From Ramicandelaber brevisporus (taxonomy: Eukaryota > Kickxellomycota > Ramicandelaberales > Ramicandelaberaceae), in assembly GCA_025201865.1 (NCBI GenBank), contig MU602769.1, forward strand, positions 4,164 to 29,022: a stretch of DNA of 24,859 nucleotides. Direction: 5' to 3'. Each line of letters opens with the position of its first letter. The stretch's first letter is position 1. The position numbers were made by a program, and so were the translations under genes. Under the pieces are notes generated by a model. That model was given only the letters and a program-made list of their open reading frames with translations, was not told where the DNA came from and made no database searches. This document shows positions 18,147 to 24,859 of the stretch, in pieces.

Positions 18147-19343
18147 TTACAGGGAGGCGTTCTCAATGACGATGGCAATGCCCTGGCCGCCACCAATGCA
18201 GGCAGAGCCGACTGCGTAGCGCTTGCCAGTGCGCTGGAGCTCGTGAGTGAGATGGGTCATGATACGAGCACCGGAGGCGCCCAGTGGATGGCCAAGAGCA
18301 ATGGCGCCACCGTTGAGGTTGGTCTTCTCGCGGTTCAGGCCGAGCTCCTTCTCGACAGCCAGGTATTGGGCAGCGAAGGCCTCGTTGACCTCAACAAGGT
18401 CCATGTCCTCAATCTTCTTGCCGGCCTTGGCCAGAGCAGCGCGGATGGCTGGGGCTGGACCAATGCCCATGATGGATGGGTCGACGCCGACAGCGTGGTA
18501 GCTGACAATGCGGGCAAGTGGCTTCAGGCCGTACTTCTTGACAGCCTCCTCGCCGGCAACAATGAGAGCAGCAGCACCATCGGAGATGCCAGAGGCGTTA
18601 CCAGCGCTAACCAGGCCGTTGTCCTTCTTGAACACTGGCGCCAGCTTGTTCAGAGCCTCAATGGTGGACTGTGGACGTGGGTGCTCATCAACTGCAAACA
18701 GCTCAACACCCTTCTTGGCCTTGACCTCGATTGGCACGATTTCAGCATTGAAGATGCCCTTCTCGTTGGCAGCACCCCAGCGCTTCTGAGTCAGCAGTGC
18801 GTACTCATCGCACATCTGACGAGTGATGCCGTACTGAGCACCCAGCTTCTCGGCAGTCATGCCCATTGGGTTTGGAGATGGGTACGAGTCAACAAGGCCG
18901 GCGGCCAGAGTGTCCTCGAGCTTCTGGTCGAATCCGAAGCGGGTTCCCCAGCGGACATCGCGCAGAGCGTATGGAGCCTGGCTCATGCTCTCGCTACCAC
19001 CGGCCAGAACCAAGGTAGAGTCGCCAGTGCGGATCTCCTGGACAGCGTTGATGATGCTCTGGAAACCACTGCCGCACAAACGGTTGACGGTCAGCGCTGG
19101 AACCTCAATTGGCAAACCAGCACGAAGGCCGACGTGGCGAGCCAGGTAAGCACCGTCGGCAGAAGTCTGCTGGACGTTGCCCATGATGACGGAGTCAACC
19201 TTGGCACCCTGTGGGAGCGCGTCAACGACGGCCTTGGCCGCGATACCACCGAGCTGGTTGGCGGTGAAGCCCTTGAGCTTGCCGCCAAAAGTGCCGAAGG
19301 CAGTGCGCTTGGCTGCGACGATATACACTTGCTGAGCAGACAT
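18147..19343 (-). CDS. ACAA2: Acetyl-CoA acyltransferase (3-ketoacyl-CoA thiolase, ACAA2 type)
   Basis: This 398-residue thiolase cleaves 3-ketoacyl-CoA to acetyl-CoA plus a shortened acyl-CoA, or runs in reverse with short substrates. The catalytic residues are Cys90 in Asn-Arg-Leu-Cys-Gly-Ser-Gly-Phe-Gln-Ser, His352 in Gly-His-Pro-Leu-Gly and Cys382 in Ser-Ala-Cys-Ile-Gly-Gly-Gly-Gln-Gly. The Cys-Gly-Ser-Gly-Phe-Gln form, and matches along the whole length, point to the mitochondrial ACAA2 group rather than ERG10-type acetoacetyl-CoA thiolase, which has Cys-Ala-Ser-Gly. There is no extended presequence, and the end (Ala-Ser-Leu) is not a good PTS1. In animals the ACAA2 N-terminus acts as an uncleaved mitochondrial signal. 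Codon use is strongly biased, like the HMG-CoA synthase gene. Confidence 0.95.
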   Translation of the reverse strand: MSAQQVYIVAAKRTAFGTFGGKLKGFTANQLGGIAAKAVVDALPQGAKVDSVIMGNVQQTSADGAYLARHVGLRAGLPIEVPALTVNRLCGSGFQSIINAVQEIRTGDSTLVLAGGSESMSQAPYALRDVRWGTRFGFDQKLEDTLAAGLVDSYPSPNPMGMTAEKLGAQYGITRQMCDEYALLTQKRWGAANEKGIFNAEIVPIEVKAKKGVELFAVDEHPRPQSTIEALNKLAPVFKKDNGLVSAGNASGISDGAAALIVAGEEAVKKYGLKPLARIVSYHAVGVDPSIMGIGPAPAIRAALAKAGKKIEDMDLVEVNEAFAAQYLAVEKELGLNREKTNLNGGAIALGHPLGASGARIMTHLTHELQRTGKRYAVGSACIGGGQGIAIVIENASL

Positions 19344-19649
19344 TCGTTTCTTTTGGATATGGTAGGAGGCGTGTTATTAGTAAAAAGCGGTTGTTGAAGA
19401 GTTGGAGTGGTGGTGGTGAGGCAAAGCTTTGACAATCCGCACGTGTTTGCTTGTTGGCAGGCAAGACAAGACAAGGCAGTCGGCTCTCTCCACAAAGCCA
19501 GAAGAAGATGCACCGTTCCCGCCGCCGCTGTTGTTGCTGCAACCTCAGCAGAAACACGTGAACTGCAAGAGCCGGACTCTGCGTTGAAATTCCGACCTAA
19601 AAAAAAAACAGAACAGAACTCGCTTTAAAAAAAAAAACAACTGAACAAC
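19344..19649. promoter_or_regulatory. Divergent promoter between thiolase and mitochondrial bS18
   Basis: 306 bp lie between two divergent starts, including runs of A at about 19600-19609 and 19627-19637 close to the bS18 ATG. I see no gene or clear TATA box. Confidence 0.5.
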
Positions 19650-20420
19650 ATGCTCGCAGCTCACGGATACAACGCTGTGCGCAGATCAGTCGCTGTTCGC
19701 GGTGTATATGCAGCTCGCACGTTTGTAACCAGCTCCGTTTCGCGCGATGCTGGTGCAGATCAGCCGACTTCGACCCCAAATCCAGCTCAATCTCCAGCTC
19801 AATCTGCGACACCTAGTATCACGGAGAAACAAAAGCAGTTTGCCAAATACATTGACCTGCTGCACAGCAACGTCAAGAAGGATAGGTCGGCGCAGCTTTC
19901 TCAGTCCGGCGCCTCTCGTTTTGGCGCAGCTGCTTCTTCAGCATCATCGTCTGCTGCAGCTGCTCCATCTGCTACCGATGCCAGCGCATCATCCGATCCA
20001 GCTCAGTCAGGCGTCCTTGGTCTTCGCAAGACTAGCATCGAGCACTACCAGCGCATGTTCACGACGAACGAGCCCCACTACTCTCACAACGACTTGAACG
20101 AATTCAACCACGCTCGTTACCGCGTCAAGAAGCGCAAGTCTCTCAAACCCGACATTTTCCACGCCTTCGACATCAACCCACTCCACGAGTACAAGTATGT
20201 GAGCTTGCTGTCGCAGTATGTGACGGATATGGGCCGCATCATTTCGCGCGAAAAGACTGGCTTGACGAAGATTAATCAGCGCCGCGTGAGCAAGGCGATT
20301 AGAAGGGCACGTGCATTTGGATTGATGCCGGTCACGTACAAGAGCCCAGTGATGTTTGAGCCAAACAAGAAGTTGAACTACGTTCTGGGAATGGATACTC
20401 CAGTTTCCAAGCGCCGTTAA
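19650..20420 (+). CDS. RSM18: Mitochondrial small-subunit ribosomal protein bS18m
   Basis: The 256-residue protein has an N-terminal Arg/Ala/Ser/Val-rich presequence free of acidic residues until about 33, typical of mitochondrial import. A low-complexity Ala/Ser linker spans about 86-120. The S18 domain is at about 168-232: Asp-Ile-Phe, then Tyr-Lys-Tyr-Val-Ser-Leu-Leu, Thr-Asp-Met-Gly-Arg-Ile, Arg-Glu-Lys-Thr-Gly-Leu and Lys-Ala-Ile-Arg-Arg-Ala-Arg-Ala-Phe-Gly-Leu-Met-Pro. This lines up with bacterial S18, including the final Arg-Ala-Ile-Lys-Arg-Ala-Arg helix. S18 binds 16S-type rRNA on the platform of the small subunit next to S6. It is divergent from the thiolase gene. Confidence 0.93.
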   Translation: MLAAHGYNAVRRSVAVRGVYAARTFVTSSVSRDAGADQPTSTPNPAQSPAQSATPSITEKQKQFAKYIDLLHSNVKKDRSAQLSQSGASRFGAAASSASSSAAAAPSATDASASSDPAQSGVLGLRKTSIEHYQRMFTTNEPHYSHNDLNEFNHARYRVKKRKSLKPDIFHAFDINPLHEYKYVSLLSQYVTDMGRIISREKTGLTKINQRRVSKAIRRARAFGLMPVTYKSPVMFEPNKKLNYVLGMDTPVSKRR

Positions 20421-21138
20421 ATCGCAATCTTTGAATACAATCGTTTAAAGTGATTCATTCATTTAGTATCCGATGTTGCTGCTTACACTGCTCTCGAGAG
20501 CAGATGTTGTTGCTCTTTTCGGATAAAAGGAAGGATGTTGTTGATGACGACGACAACAATGTGTTCGTTTCTAGGGAATGTGCTCTCGAGCCCACTCAAA
20601 ATATGGACAAAAATAGGGTGGGTGATTGCTTCGATTGTAGCTTACTACGTTGACTTGCTGGCTCCTTTCCGCAAAAGAATTCTGCTCACGAGCACAGTTG
20701 GATTGGATTGCTTTCTTGTTATAAATGTAACGACGCGTGCATGTATGCTCTGGCCGATCACAAACACACACATTCCAGTCATCTCACTGACACTAACACT
20801 GACATTATCCGCCTCTTCTGTGCCTTCCTCTTTTCCTTGCTTTCTTTTTGCAAACGCCGTGTTGACTTGGCCAAAGCACCTCTCTTTCACTCGCTCTCTG
20901 GCAGTTGCTGACAGTTCCACACTGCTGTAGTGCTAGGTTCGCCTCTCGTGTTCCCATTCAAAAGGATTTGCATTCTTGACACCTCCTATTCCTCCTGCTT
21001 TTTGTTCTGCTGTTGCTCGTTGTTCCACGAAGCACCTGACCCGCCCAACAACAACACCACTTCTAACACAACCACTTCTGCTTCCACTTCCGCTACCACC
21101 AACAACCCTTTTTACCACCAACCTTTGTAATCTCCCAG
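20421..21138. other. 718-bp intergenic region before the lipid phosphatase
   Basis: I see no convincing gene. The left part contains a perfect palindrome (20488-20503). The 200 bp before the lipid phosphatase ATG are nearly purine-poor on the plus strand, rich in CT and CAACAC/CCACTTC-type units, as in pyrimidine-rich fungal promoters and leaders. A 131-codon open frame at 20535-20930 has simple composition and is rejected. Confidence 0.45.
20488..20503. repeat. Perfect 16-bp palindrome with a nearby half-copy
   Basis: CTGCTCTCGAGAGCAG is self-complementary with no spacer, 68 bp after the bS18m stop. Its 10-mer TGCTCTCGAG recurs at 20581-20590. It could be a dimeric protein-binding site or a 3'-end hairpin. 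Function unknown. Confidence 0.75.
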
Positions 21139-22254
21139 ATGGCGCTGCTACTGACTCGGCTGCTGCCGTGCCTGCCGCGCACTCGCAAAGCGCAGCTGAT
21201 CTTCATCTACGCTCTCGACTGGCTGACCATCATTATCCTGGCCGGTGCAACATTTGGCATTGACAAAATCAAGCCATTCCATCGCGAGTTCAGCGTCGGC
21301 GACAAGTCCATCAGCCACGTCTACAAGGAAAACACGGTCAGCGACACGATGCTCTTTGTGATATCGGCCATAATCCCGCTGGCGCTGATTCTGTTCGTTG
21401 GACTTGGTATTCGACGCAGCATCAAAGACGTGCACCACGGATTGCTGGGTCTCGGACTGTGCTTGACAATGACACTGGTGATTACAGTGTCGTTCAAGAT
21501 CACGGTTGGCAGACTGCGGCCGGATTGGATGTCGCGCTGCTTGCCAAAGGCTGACAGCGTTGATCCGCCGTATGGACTGTCAAACTACACCATCTGCACG
21601 CGCCAGGATGGATACATTTTCTACGATGGCATGAAGTCCTTCCCATCCGGTCACACCTCGCTCTCCCATGCTGGTCTCGGCTTCCTCTCCCTGTTCCTGG
21701 CTGGCAAGTTGCACATTTTTGACGGCAAGGGCTACACCATCCGCGGTTTCATTGCCGTGTTCCCGCTGATTGGAGCTGGCTTGGTTGGCGTGTCGCGCAC
21801 CACTGACTATCGCCACCACTGGCAGGATGTCCTTGTTGGCGCATTGATCGGTCTCGCATCTGCCTATTTCTCGTATCGCCAATTCTATCCAACTCTCGAG
21901 AGCAAGGAGTGCCACCGTCCACTGCCTATCAAGCGTCTTCTCGATGCAGCCGACATTGCTGCTCGTAGTCCGAATGCTGCAGCCGATGTCAACACCTTGG
22001 CTGGTCATCCCATCTCAAATGCTGTGACTGCAGTTCCAGCTGTTGGCAGCGAGGAATCGGATGAGACGCGTCCGTTGAGTCCCAAATCGAATAGCCCATT
22101 CCCATTTGGAACATCGGCATTTGCATCGGGAAATAGTCTCGCCACTCCACCAACGCAGTATCCACCATCTAACCAGAATGGTCATAGTTCTGCCAATGCA
22201 AACAACGGTTACCAGCAGCGTGCTGATCGCGACCAAATTGTAAACTTCCAATAA
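21139..22254 (+). CDS. PAP2-family lipid phosphate phosphatase (DPP1/LPP type)
   Basis: The 371-residue integral membrane protein carries all three phosphatase motifs of the PAP2 superfamily: Lys-x6-Arg-Pro at 120-128, Pro-Ser-Gly-His at 169-172 and Ser-Arg-x5-His-x3-Asp at 219-230, where His226 is the expected nucleophile. About six membrane segments are visible (roughly 20-40, 70-92, 102-120, 175-190, 203-219 and 230-245), with the catalytic motifs on one face. Such enzymes dephosphorylate phosphatidate, lysophosphatidate or diacylglycerol pyrophosphate in vacuole or Golgi membranes. The last 110 residues are hydrophilic, Ser/Asn/Pro-rich and probably cytosolic. It could be either DPP1-like or LPP1-like. 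No introns are evident. Confidence 0.93.
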   Translation: MALLLTRLLPCLPRTRKAQLIFIYALDWLTIIILAGATFGIDKIKPFHREFSVGDKSISHVYKENTVSDTMLFVISAIIPLALILFVGLGIRRSIKDVHHGLLGLGLCLTMTLVITVSFKITVGRLRPDWMSRCLPKADSVDPPYGLSNYTICTRQDGYIFYDGMKSFPSGHTSLSHAGLGFLSLFLAGKLHIFDGKGYTIRGFIAVFPLIGAGLVGVSRTTDYRHHWQDVLVGALIGLASAYFSYRQFYPTLESKECHRPLPIKRLLDAADIAARSPNAAADVNTLAGHPISNAVTAVPAVGSEESDETRPLSPKSNSPFPFGTSAFASGNSLATPPTQYPPSNQNGHSSANANNGYQQRADRDQIVNFQ

Positions 22255-22386
22255 GTCTTATTATTTTTTTTTAATTCAGTCTGTTATAATCTGCTATACA
22301 ATCGCAGGGCTAACTTGTTATTGCATTTGAAATCGAATTATGCTCATTCACTGTGAATCGTTTGTGTGAGGTAACGTCTCTTACTG
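22255..22386. other. 3' region of the lipid phosphatase gene
   Basis: An AT-rich stretch with a T run just after the stop probably carries the polyadenylation signals. It ends where homology to the left inverted arm begins at 22387. Confidence 0.4.
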
Positions 22387-22448
22387 ATATGCAAGGTCCC
22401 AGACTGACCTGCATTGTCGCACAAACCTCACTGTGAGTATTATTGAAA
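22387..22448 (+). promoter_or_regulatory. 62-bp upstream block identical to 1104-1165
   Basis: Identical to the reverse complement of 1104-1165, including the palindrome CTCACTGTGAG at 22427-22437. It ends 97 bp before the ATG of the truncated F-box copy. Its complete conservation, compared with the diverged sequence downstream, suggests a regulatory role or recent exchange between the copies. Confidence 0.6.
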
Positions 22449-22956
22449 TGAATCAACCCTGTTTTTTTAGTCGAGCTGTTGTCTCTCTCTCTCTTGTACA
22501 ATATACAGCAACACACTTTTTGCAACGACCTTTCTGACCACAACAATGAACAGCCAAACACACTTCAGACTCTTCGACTTGCCTGGCGAACTCGTGGAAT
22601 ATATCAGCTTCTTCTTTGATGCTAGCGAAGCTCACGAGCTCTTGACCGTGTCTACAGCATTCCATAACCTGTTTGCCAGAAGATTGTGGTGGGAGCTTGA
22701 CTTGAGAGTATTCTGTTTATCAGAGCCAACCCGTTCAACAGCAATTGCACGATATGGTAAATTAGTTCGTAGTGTTGATCTCTATGATAAAGTATGCTCT
22801 GCTCTCAAGCCAGATATCAACAATGGTTCTAGTATATACAGTATTCTCTCTACGTTTTCTGGTGTTACCACATTGAGGATAACAGGCAATCATGACCTTC
22901 TCATATCAATTGGAGTACAATATAAAGACATCGTGATGTGCTTTCCTATGTTATAT
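22387..22956 (+). repeat. Inverted duplicate, right arm
   Basis: Homologous to 598-1165 in inverted orientation. Upstream, the first 62 bases are identical; the next 97 bp are similar with small indels, and the coding portion is similar to about codon 137. Homology ends after TTATAT at 22951-22956. Confidence 0.85.
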
Positions 22957-22962
22957 GTTTAG
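22546..22962 (+). pseudogene. Truncated F-box gene (duplicate of copy 1), 138 codons
   Basis: It encodes the F-box (residues about 12-50, with the Leu-Pro-Gly-Glu-Leu core) and the next 90 residues in step with copy 1. After Pro-Met-Leu-Tyr it meets foreign sequence, adding one Val and a TAG stop at 22960-22962. The frame is otherwise intact, so a short F-box-only protein could still be made and might compete for Skp1. The break coincides with the left end of the putative retroelement, which suggests insertional disruption. The missing 3' half may resume beyond the window. Confidence 0.75.
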
Positions 22963-23003
22963 TAAATAAGAATTTTAGACATTTTATTATATCCCACCAC
23001 GCA

Positions 23004-23035
23004 GACCTCCGCTCCACCTTGCCCCTTCGGAGGTC
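23004..23035. repeat. 8-bp perfect hairpin near the element boundary
   Basis: GACCTCCG (23004-23011) pairs with CGGAGGTC (23028-23035) around a 16-nt pyrimidine-rich loop, about 47 bp inside the foreign sequence. It may be part of an LTR or leader structure. Confidence 0.75.
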
Positions 23036-23406
23036 ATGCTTTCTCTCTCTTGAAACACACTTTATTCCCCCATAGTTTTTAATATTGGTGGAGGAGACTT
23101 CCGATCCTTTTACTGGAACCTAAACCATATTCACCCCCCCCCACACAAAAAAAAAAAAGAAGAAGAGAGCACTCGTATCAATCCGTGTCCTTGGACTCTT
23201 AACGCTTGCGGACGACACTCATATAGACCATATATTGACCCAGCAAGACTGTGTTCACTACTTCGTACATCGTTCACCTGCAGCTAGCTGTCAGTAACAC
23301 ATATACACCGGGAGAGTCATTGCAAACTAAACTCTGCTTTTTTCGGTATTGTTGCCCACCGAGAACCTTACACTTGAGCACACCATACTTTTCTCAGAAT
23401 TATGGT

Positions 23407-23542
23407 AACTGTTGATTCGTCTTAACTACTAATTGGTTTAACTTGTTGATTTGTCCCAACTGTTGATTTGTCTGAATTGTTGATTTGTCTGAATTGCCGA
23501 ATTGTCATAACCGCTGATTTGTCTGAATTGTTGATTTGTCTT
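23407..23542 (+). repeat. Tandem array of eight 17-bp units
   Basis: The consensus is about AACTGTTGATTTGTCTG, with all eight units in register at exactly 17-bp spacing. Units 4, 5 and 8 are nearly identical; units 2 and 6 are the most diverged. The array lies 91 bp before the ATG of the Gag-like frame, within the putative LTR or 5' leader. Such arrays often act as promoter or enhancer modules in mobile elements; that role is inferred here. Confidence 0.9.
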
Positions 23543-23633
23543 ATTTGTCCATCCATTACTGTCGTATCGTTGTCCCTATCTGAAAGTGAATATATACTAT
23601 CCAATTGAAATAGAGAATTGAATATAGCCAATC

Positions 23634-24859
23634 ATGGTAAACCCTGAAAACCCCAGCCTTGGTGCCCCACAGCAGGAGAATTTGTCCCAACGTACTCCGT
23701 TGCTGGGAGACTCAAGAGTTGGCAACGAGAATAATAATGGAAGTGGAACTGGATTGAATAATGCAGCCCTAGTCCCGATATCATTGATAGATGAAATGAA
23801 GAATATTTATTCAGATAGAACGATATCCGAAGAGGAGAGAAACCAGCTCATTAGTTCGTTGAAAGCAAAATACGCGGCCTACTCCCAGCCACAGCTTAAA
23901 GTGCAAGCTGTAAATACTACTAGCGAATCTTCAGATCCTCAGGCGTCCGTTGACTTTATATCTATGAATGACCCGTCGGCATTCATTAATGCGAAGTCCC
24001 AAACTACGCCAAACGCTACGAGTAATTATAGCAGTGGTGACTCTAGAATGAATGGCTATGGAAATATGAATAATAATATGAACTCCCAGAATTGGTTTGG
24101 TGGTCCTTCAATGTTTGGCAATTCAAGTATCTTATCCAACCTGTCACCAATATCACATGGAATCAGCTTTATCGATAGTTTGCCAAAGGTCTCTGAGAAC
24201 TTGTTCAATTTGAAGAAGGTTAGTCAACAGATAGTCGATCTAATGGGCAATGAGAACATGTCAAATCCTAGAACCCATAGAATCATGTATAACATACTGC
24301 TTAGATTGTGTTCTAAAGAAGTAGAGAAGAAAGTAGCGGTCTGTTGGAATGACGATGGTATTAATCCAGATTTTATGAAGTATATAGAACAAGTTTGGGC
24401 TCATCATGAATTGAGACAGAAGTTGGAAGATGCTAAAGACTCAATCTCAACCCGTGTGCCGAACATCTACGATGGAAATACTACGATTGGAATGATCGAA
24501 GAATTCTTCAGACGTGAATACGATTCATTGGAAGTCTCGAAGAACAATGTTCGTCCAATCCGTCAGTATGCTCGTCGCGTCTACCCTCGTAATAATGAAC
24601 TGGCAGAATCGCTCCAAGATGACAATGTAAATGCTCGAGTATTGGAAGCCAATCGTATTAACCCAAATAGCAATACGACAGCCTTGGATGTGGCGTGGAG
24701 AATTCTCAAACCAAAGTTGCTGGCTACAGTAGAGAGAATGCATGAGAACCAAATGATGAATTCAAACCAGCCACCTACAGTATCATCATCCTCAATGGCA
24801 CAGACGAACCAAGCATTCTCGTTCCCAGTTAATATCAACTCTCGTTCACGTGCAGCCCC
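23634..24859 (+). CDS. Gag-like ORF of a putative retrotransposon, 3' end beyond window
   Basis: The frame is open from ATG 23634 to the window end (408 codons and 2 bases) with no stop. The first 190 residues are hydrophilic and rich in Asn, Ser, Pro and Gln. Residues about 190-380 look like a compact helical domain with spaced Trp residues and a conserved-looking Phe-Phe-Arg-Arg-Glu-Tyr segment, in keeping with a capsid domain, followed by another Ser/Asn-rich stretch. No zinc knuckle or protease motif has appeared by the edge. Codon use (many AAT, AGA, ATA) is more AT-rich than that of the housekeeping genes here. The assignment rests on layout and context; a host gene of unknown function is not excluded. 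Confidence 0.5.
   Translation, partial: MVNPENPSLGAPQQENLSQRTPLLGDSRVGNENNNGSGTGLNNAALVPISLIDEMKNIYSDRTISEEERNQLISSLKAKYAAYSQPQLKVQAVNTTSESSDPQASVDFISMNDPSAFINAKSQTTPNATSNYSSGDSRMNGYGNMNNNMNSQNWFGGPSMFGNSSILSNLSPISHGISFIDSLPKVSENLFNLKKVSQQIVDLMGNENMSNPRTHRIMYNILLRLCSKEVEKKVAVCWNDDGINPDFMKYIEQVWAHHELRQKLEDAKDSISTRVPNIYDGNTTIGMIEEFFRREYDSLEVSKNNVRPIRQYARRVYPRNNELAESLQDDNVNARVLEANRINPNSNTTALDVAWRILKPKLLATVERMHENQMMNSNQPPTVSSSSMAQTNQAFSFPVNINSRSRAA

Larger units (their letters stand above)
22957..24859 (+). mobile_element. Probable retrotransposon, 5' part, inserted in an F-box gene
   Basis: Homology to the intact F-box copy stops at 22957. From there come 677 bp of non-coding sequence with a hairpin and a tandem array, then a long open frame with a Gag-like layout. 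If it is an LTR element, the LTR could begin at TGTTTAG (22956) and end at ATCA (23634), followed by TGGTAAACCC as a primer-binding site; this is inference. A non-LTR element with a repeat-bearing 5' leader is the alternative. The element runs off the window, so reverse transcriptase and the second boundary cannot be seen. Confidence 0.5.

Noticed and set aside
17924-18196. 91-residue hydrophobic N-terminal extension of Sec8
   Set aside because: Sec8 is not a membrane protein, the extension would overlap the thiolase coding region, and a good start at 17923 fits the family.
18054-19397. 447-codon open frame antisense to the thiolase
   Set aside because: Same cause: a shadow of biased codon use in the thiolase. 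No domain is recognisable and it spans both ends of the real gene.
20535-20930. 131-codon open frame downstream of bS18m
   Set aside because: Composition is Leu/Thr/Ser-rich from CT-rich DNA, no domain is recognisable, and it overlaps sequence that looks like promoter and 3' UTR.
22432-22508. Possible leader intron (GTGAGT donor to ATACAG acceptor) before the truncated F-box gene
   Set aside because: The acceptor is not kept in the sister copy near 1005-1125, so a shared intron is not supported.
23422-23631. 69-codon minus-strand frame with repeated Gln-Ile-Asn-Asn-Ser-Asp-Lys
   Set aside because: It is the reverse reading of the 17-bp tandem array and not a credible gene.

Overview
The window looks like nuclear DNA of a fungus, most likely an early-diverging lineage. 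The clues are core eukaryotic genes (HOPS/CORVET VPS16, exocyst Sec8, HMG-CoA synthase, mitochondrial ribosomal protein S18, cytosolic eL41), compact intron-poor genes, short intergenic gaps, and a retained FANCE-like gene. A Kickxellomycotina/Zoopagomycota-type fungus is my guess; the sequence alone does not prove it. The only intron I can support is in the 5' leader of the eL41 gene.

Layout from left to right: an F-box gene on the minus strand running off the left edge (to 1004); a second minus-strand F-box gene (1211-2926); VPS16 (+, 3093-6089), divergent from it; HMG-CoA synthase (-, 6278-7636); a 1.2 kb regulatory gap; the 25-codon eL41 gene (+, 9095-9172) with a leader intron; a third F-box gene (-, 9397-10962); a 470-bp gap with a possible coding remnant; a FANCE-like gene (+, 11433-12566) whose stop codon interlocks with that of a fourth F-box gene (-, 12563-14329); Sec8 (-, 14561-17923); an ACAA2-type thiolase (-, 18147-19343); mitochondrial bS18 (+, 19650-20420); a PAP2 lipid phosphatase (+, 21139-22254); a truncated F-box gene (+, 22546-22962); and a probable retroelement whose first ORF (23634 to the end) leaves the right edge.

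Housekeeping genes alternate with a lineage-specific F-box family. All members have an F-box near the N-terminus, and the four longer ones share an aromatic 'F-x(2-4)-WP' motif in the C-terminal half. The first and last members are close duplicates in inverted orientation about 21 kb apart. Their upstream regions share a 62-bp block that is identical base for base, although the coding sequences have diverged. The right copy loses homology at 22957, where unrelated sequence with an 8 x 17-bp tandem array and a Gag-like ORF begins. This is best explained by transposon insertion.

Functionally, VPS16 and Sec8 serve vesicle tethering, HMG-CoA synthase and the thiolase are acyl-CoA enzymes, and the PAP2 enzyme works on membrane phospholipids. 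They do not form a pathway cluster. The most unusual content is the F-box family, the duplicated regulatory block and the retroelement junction.
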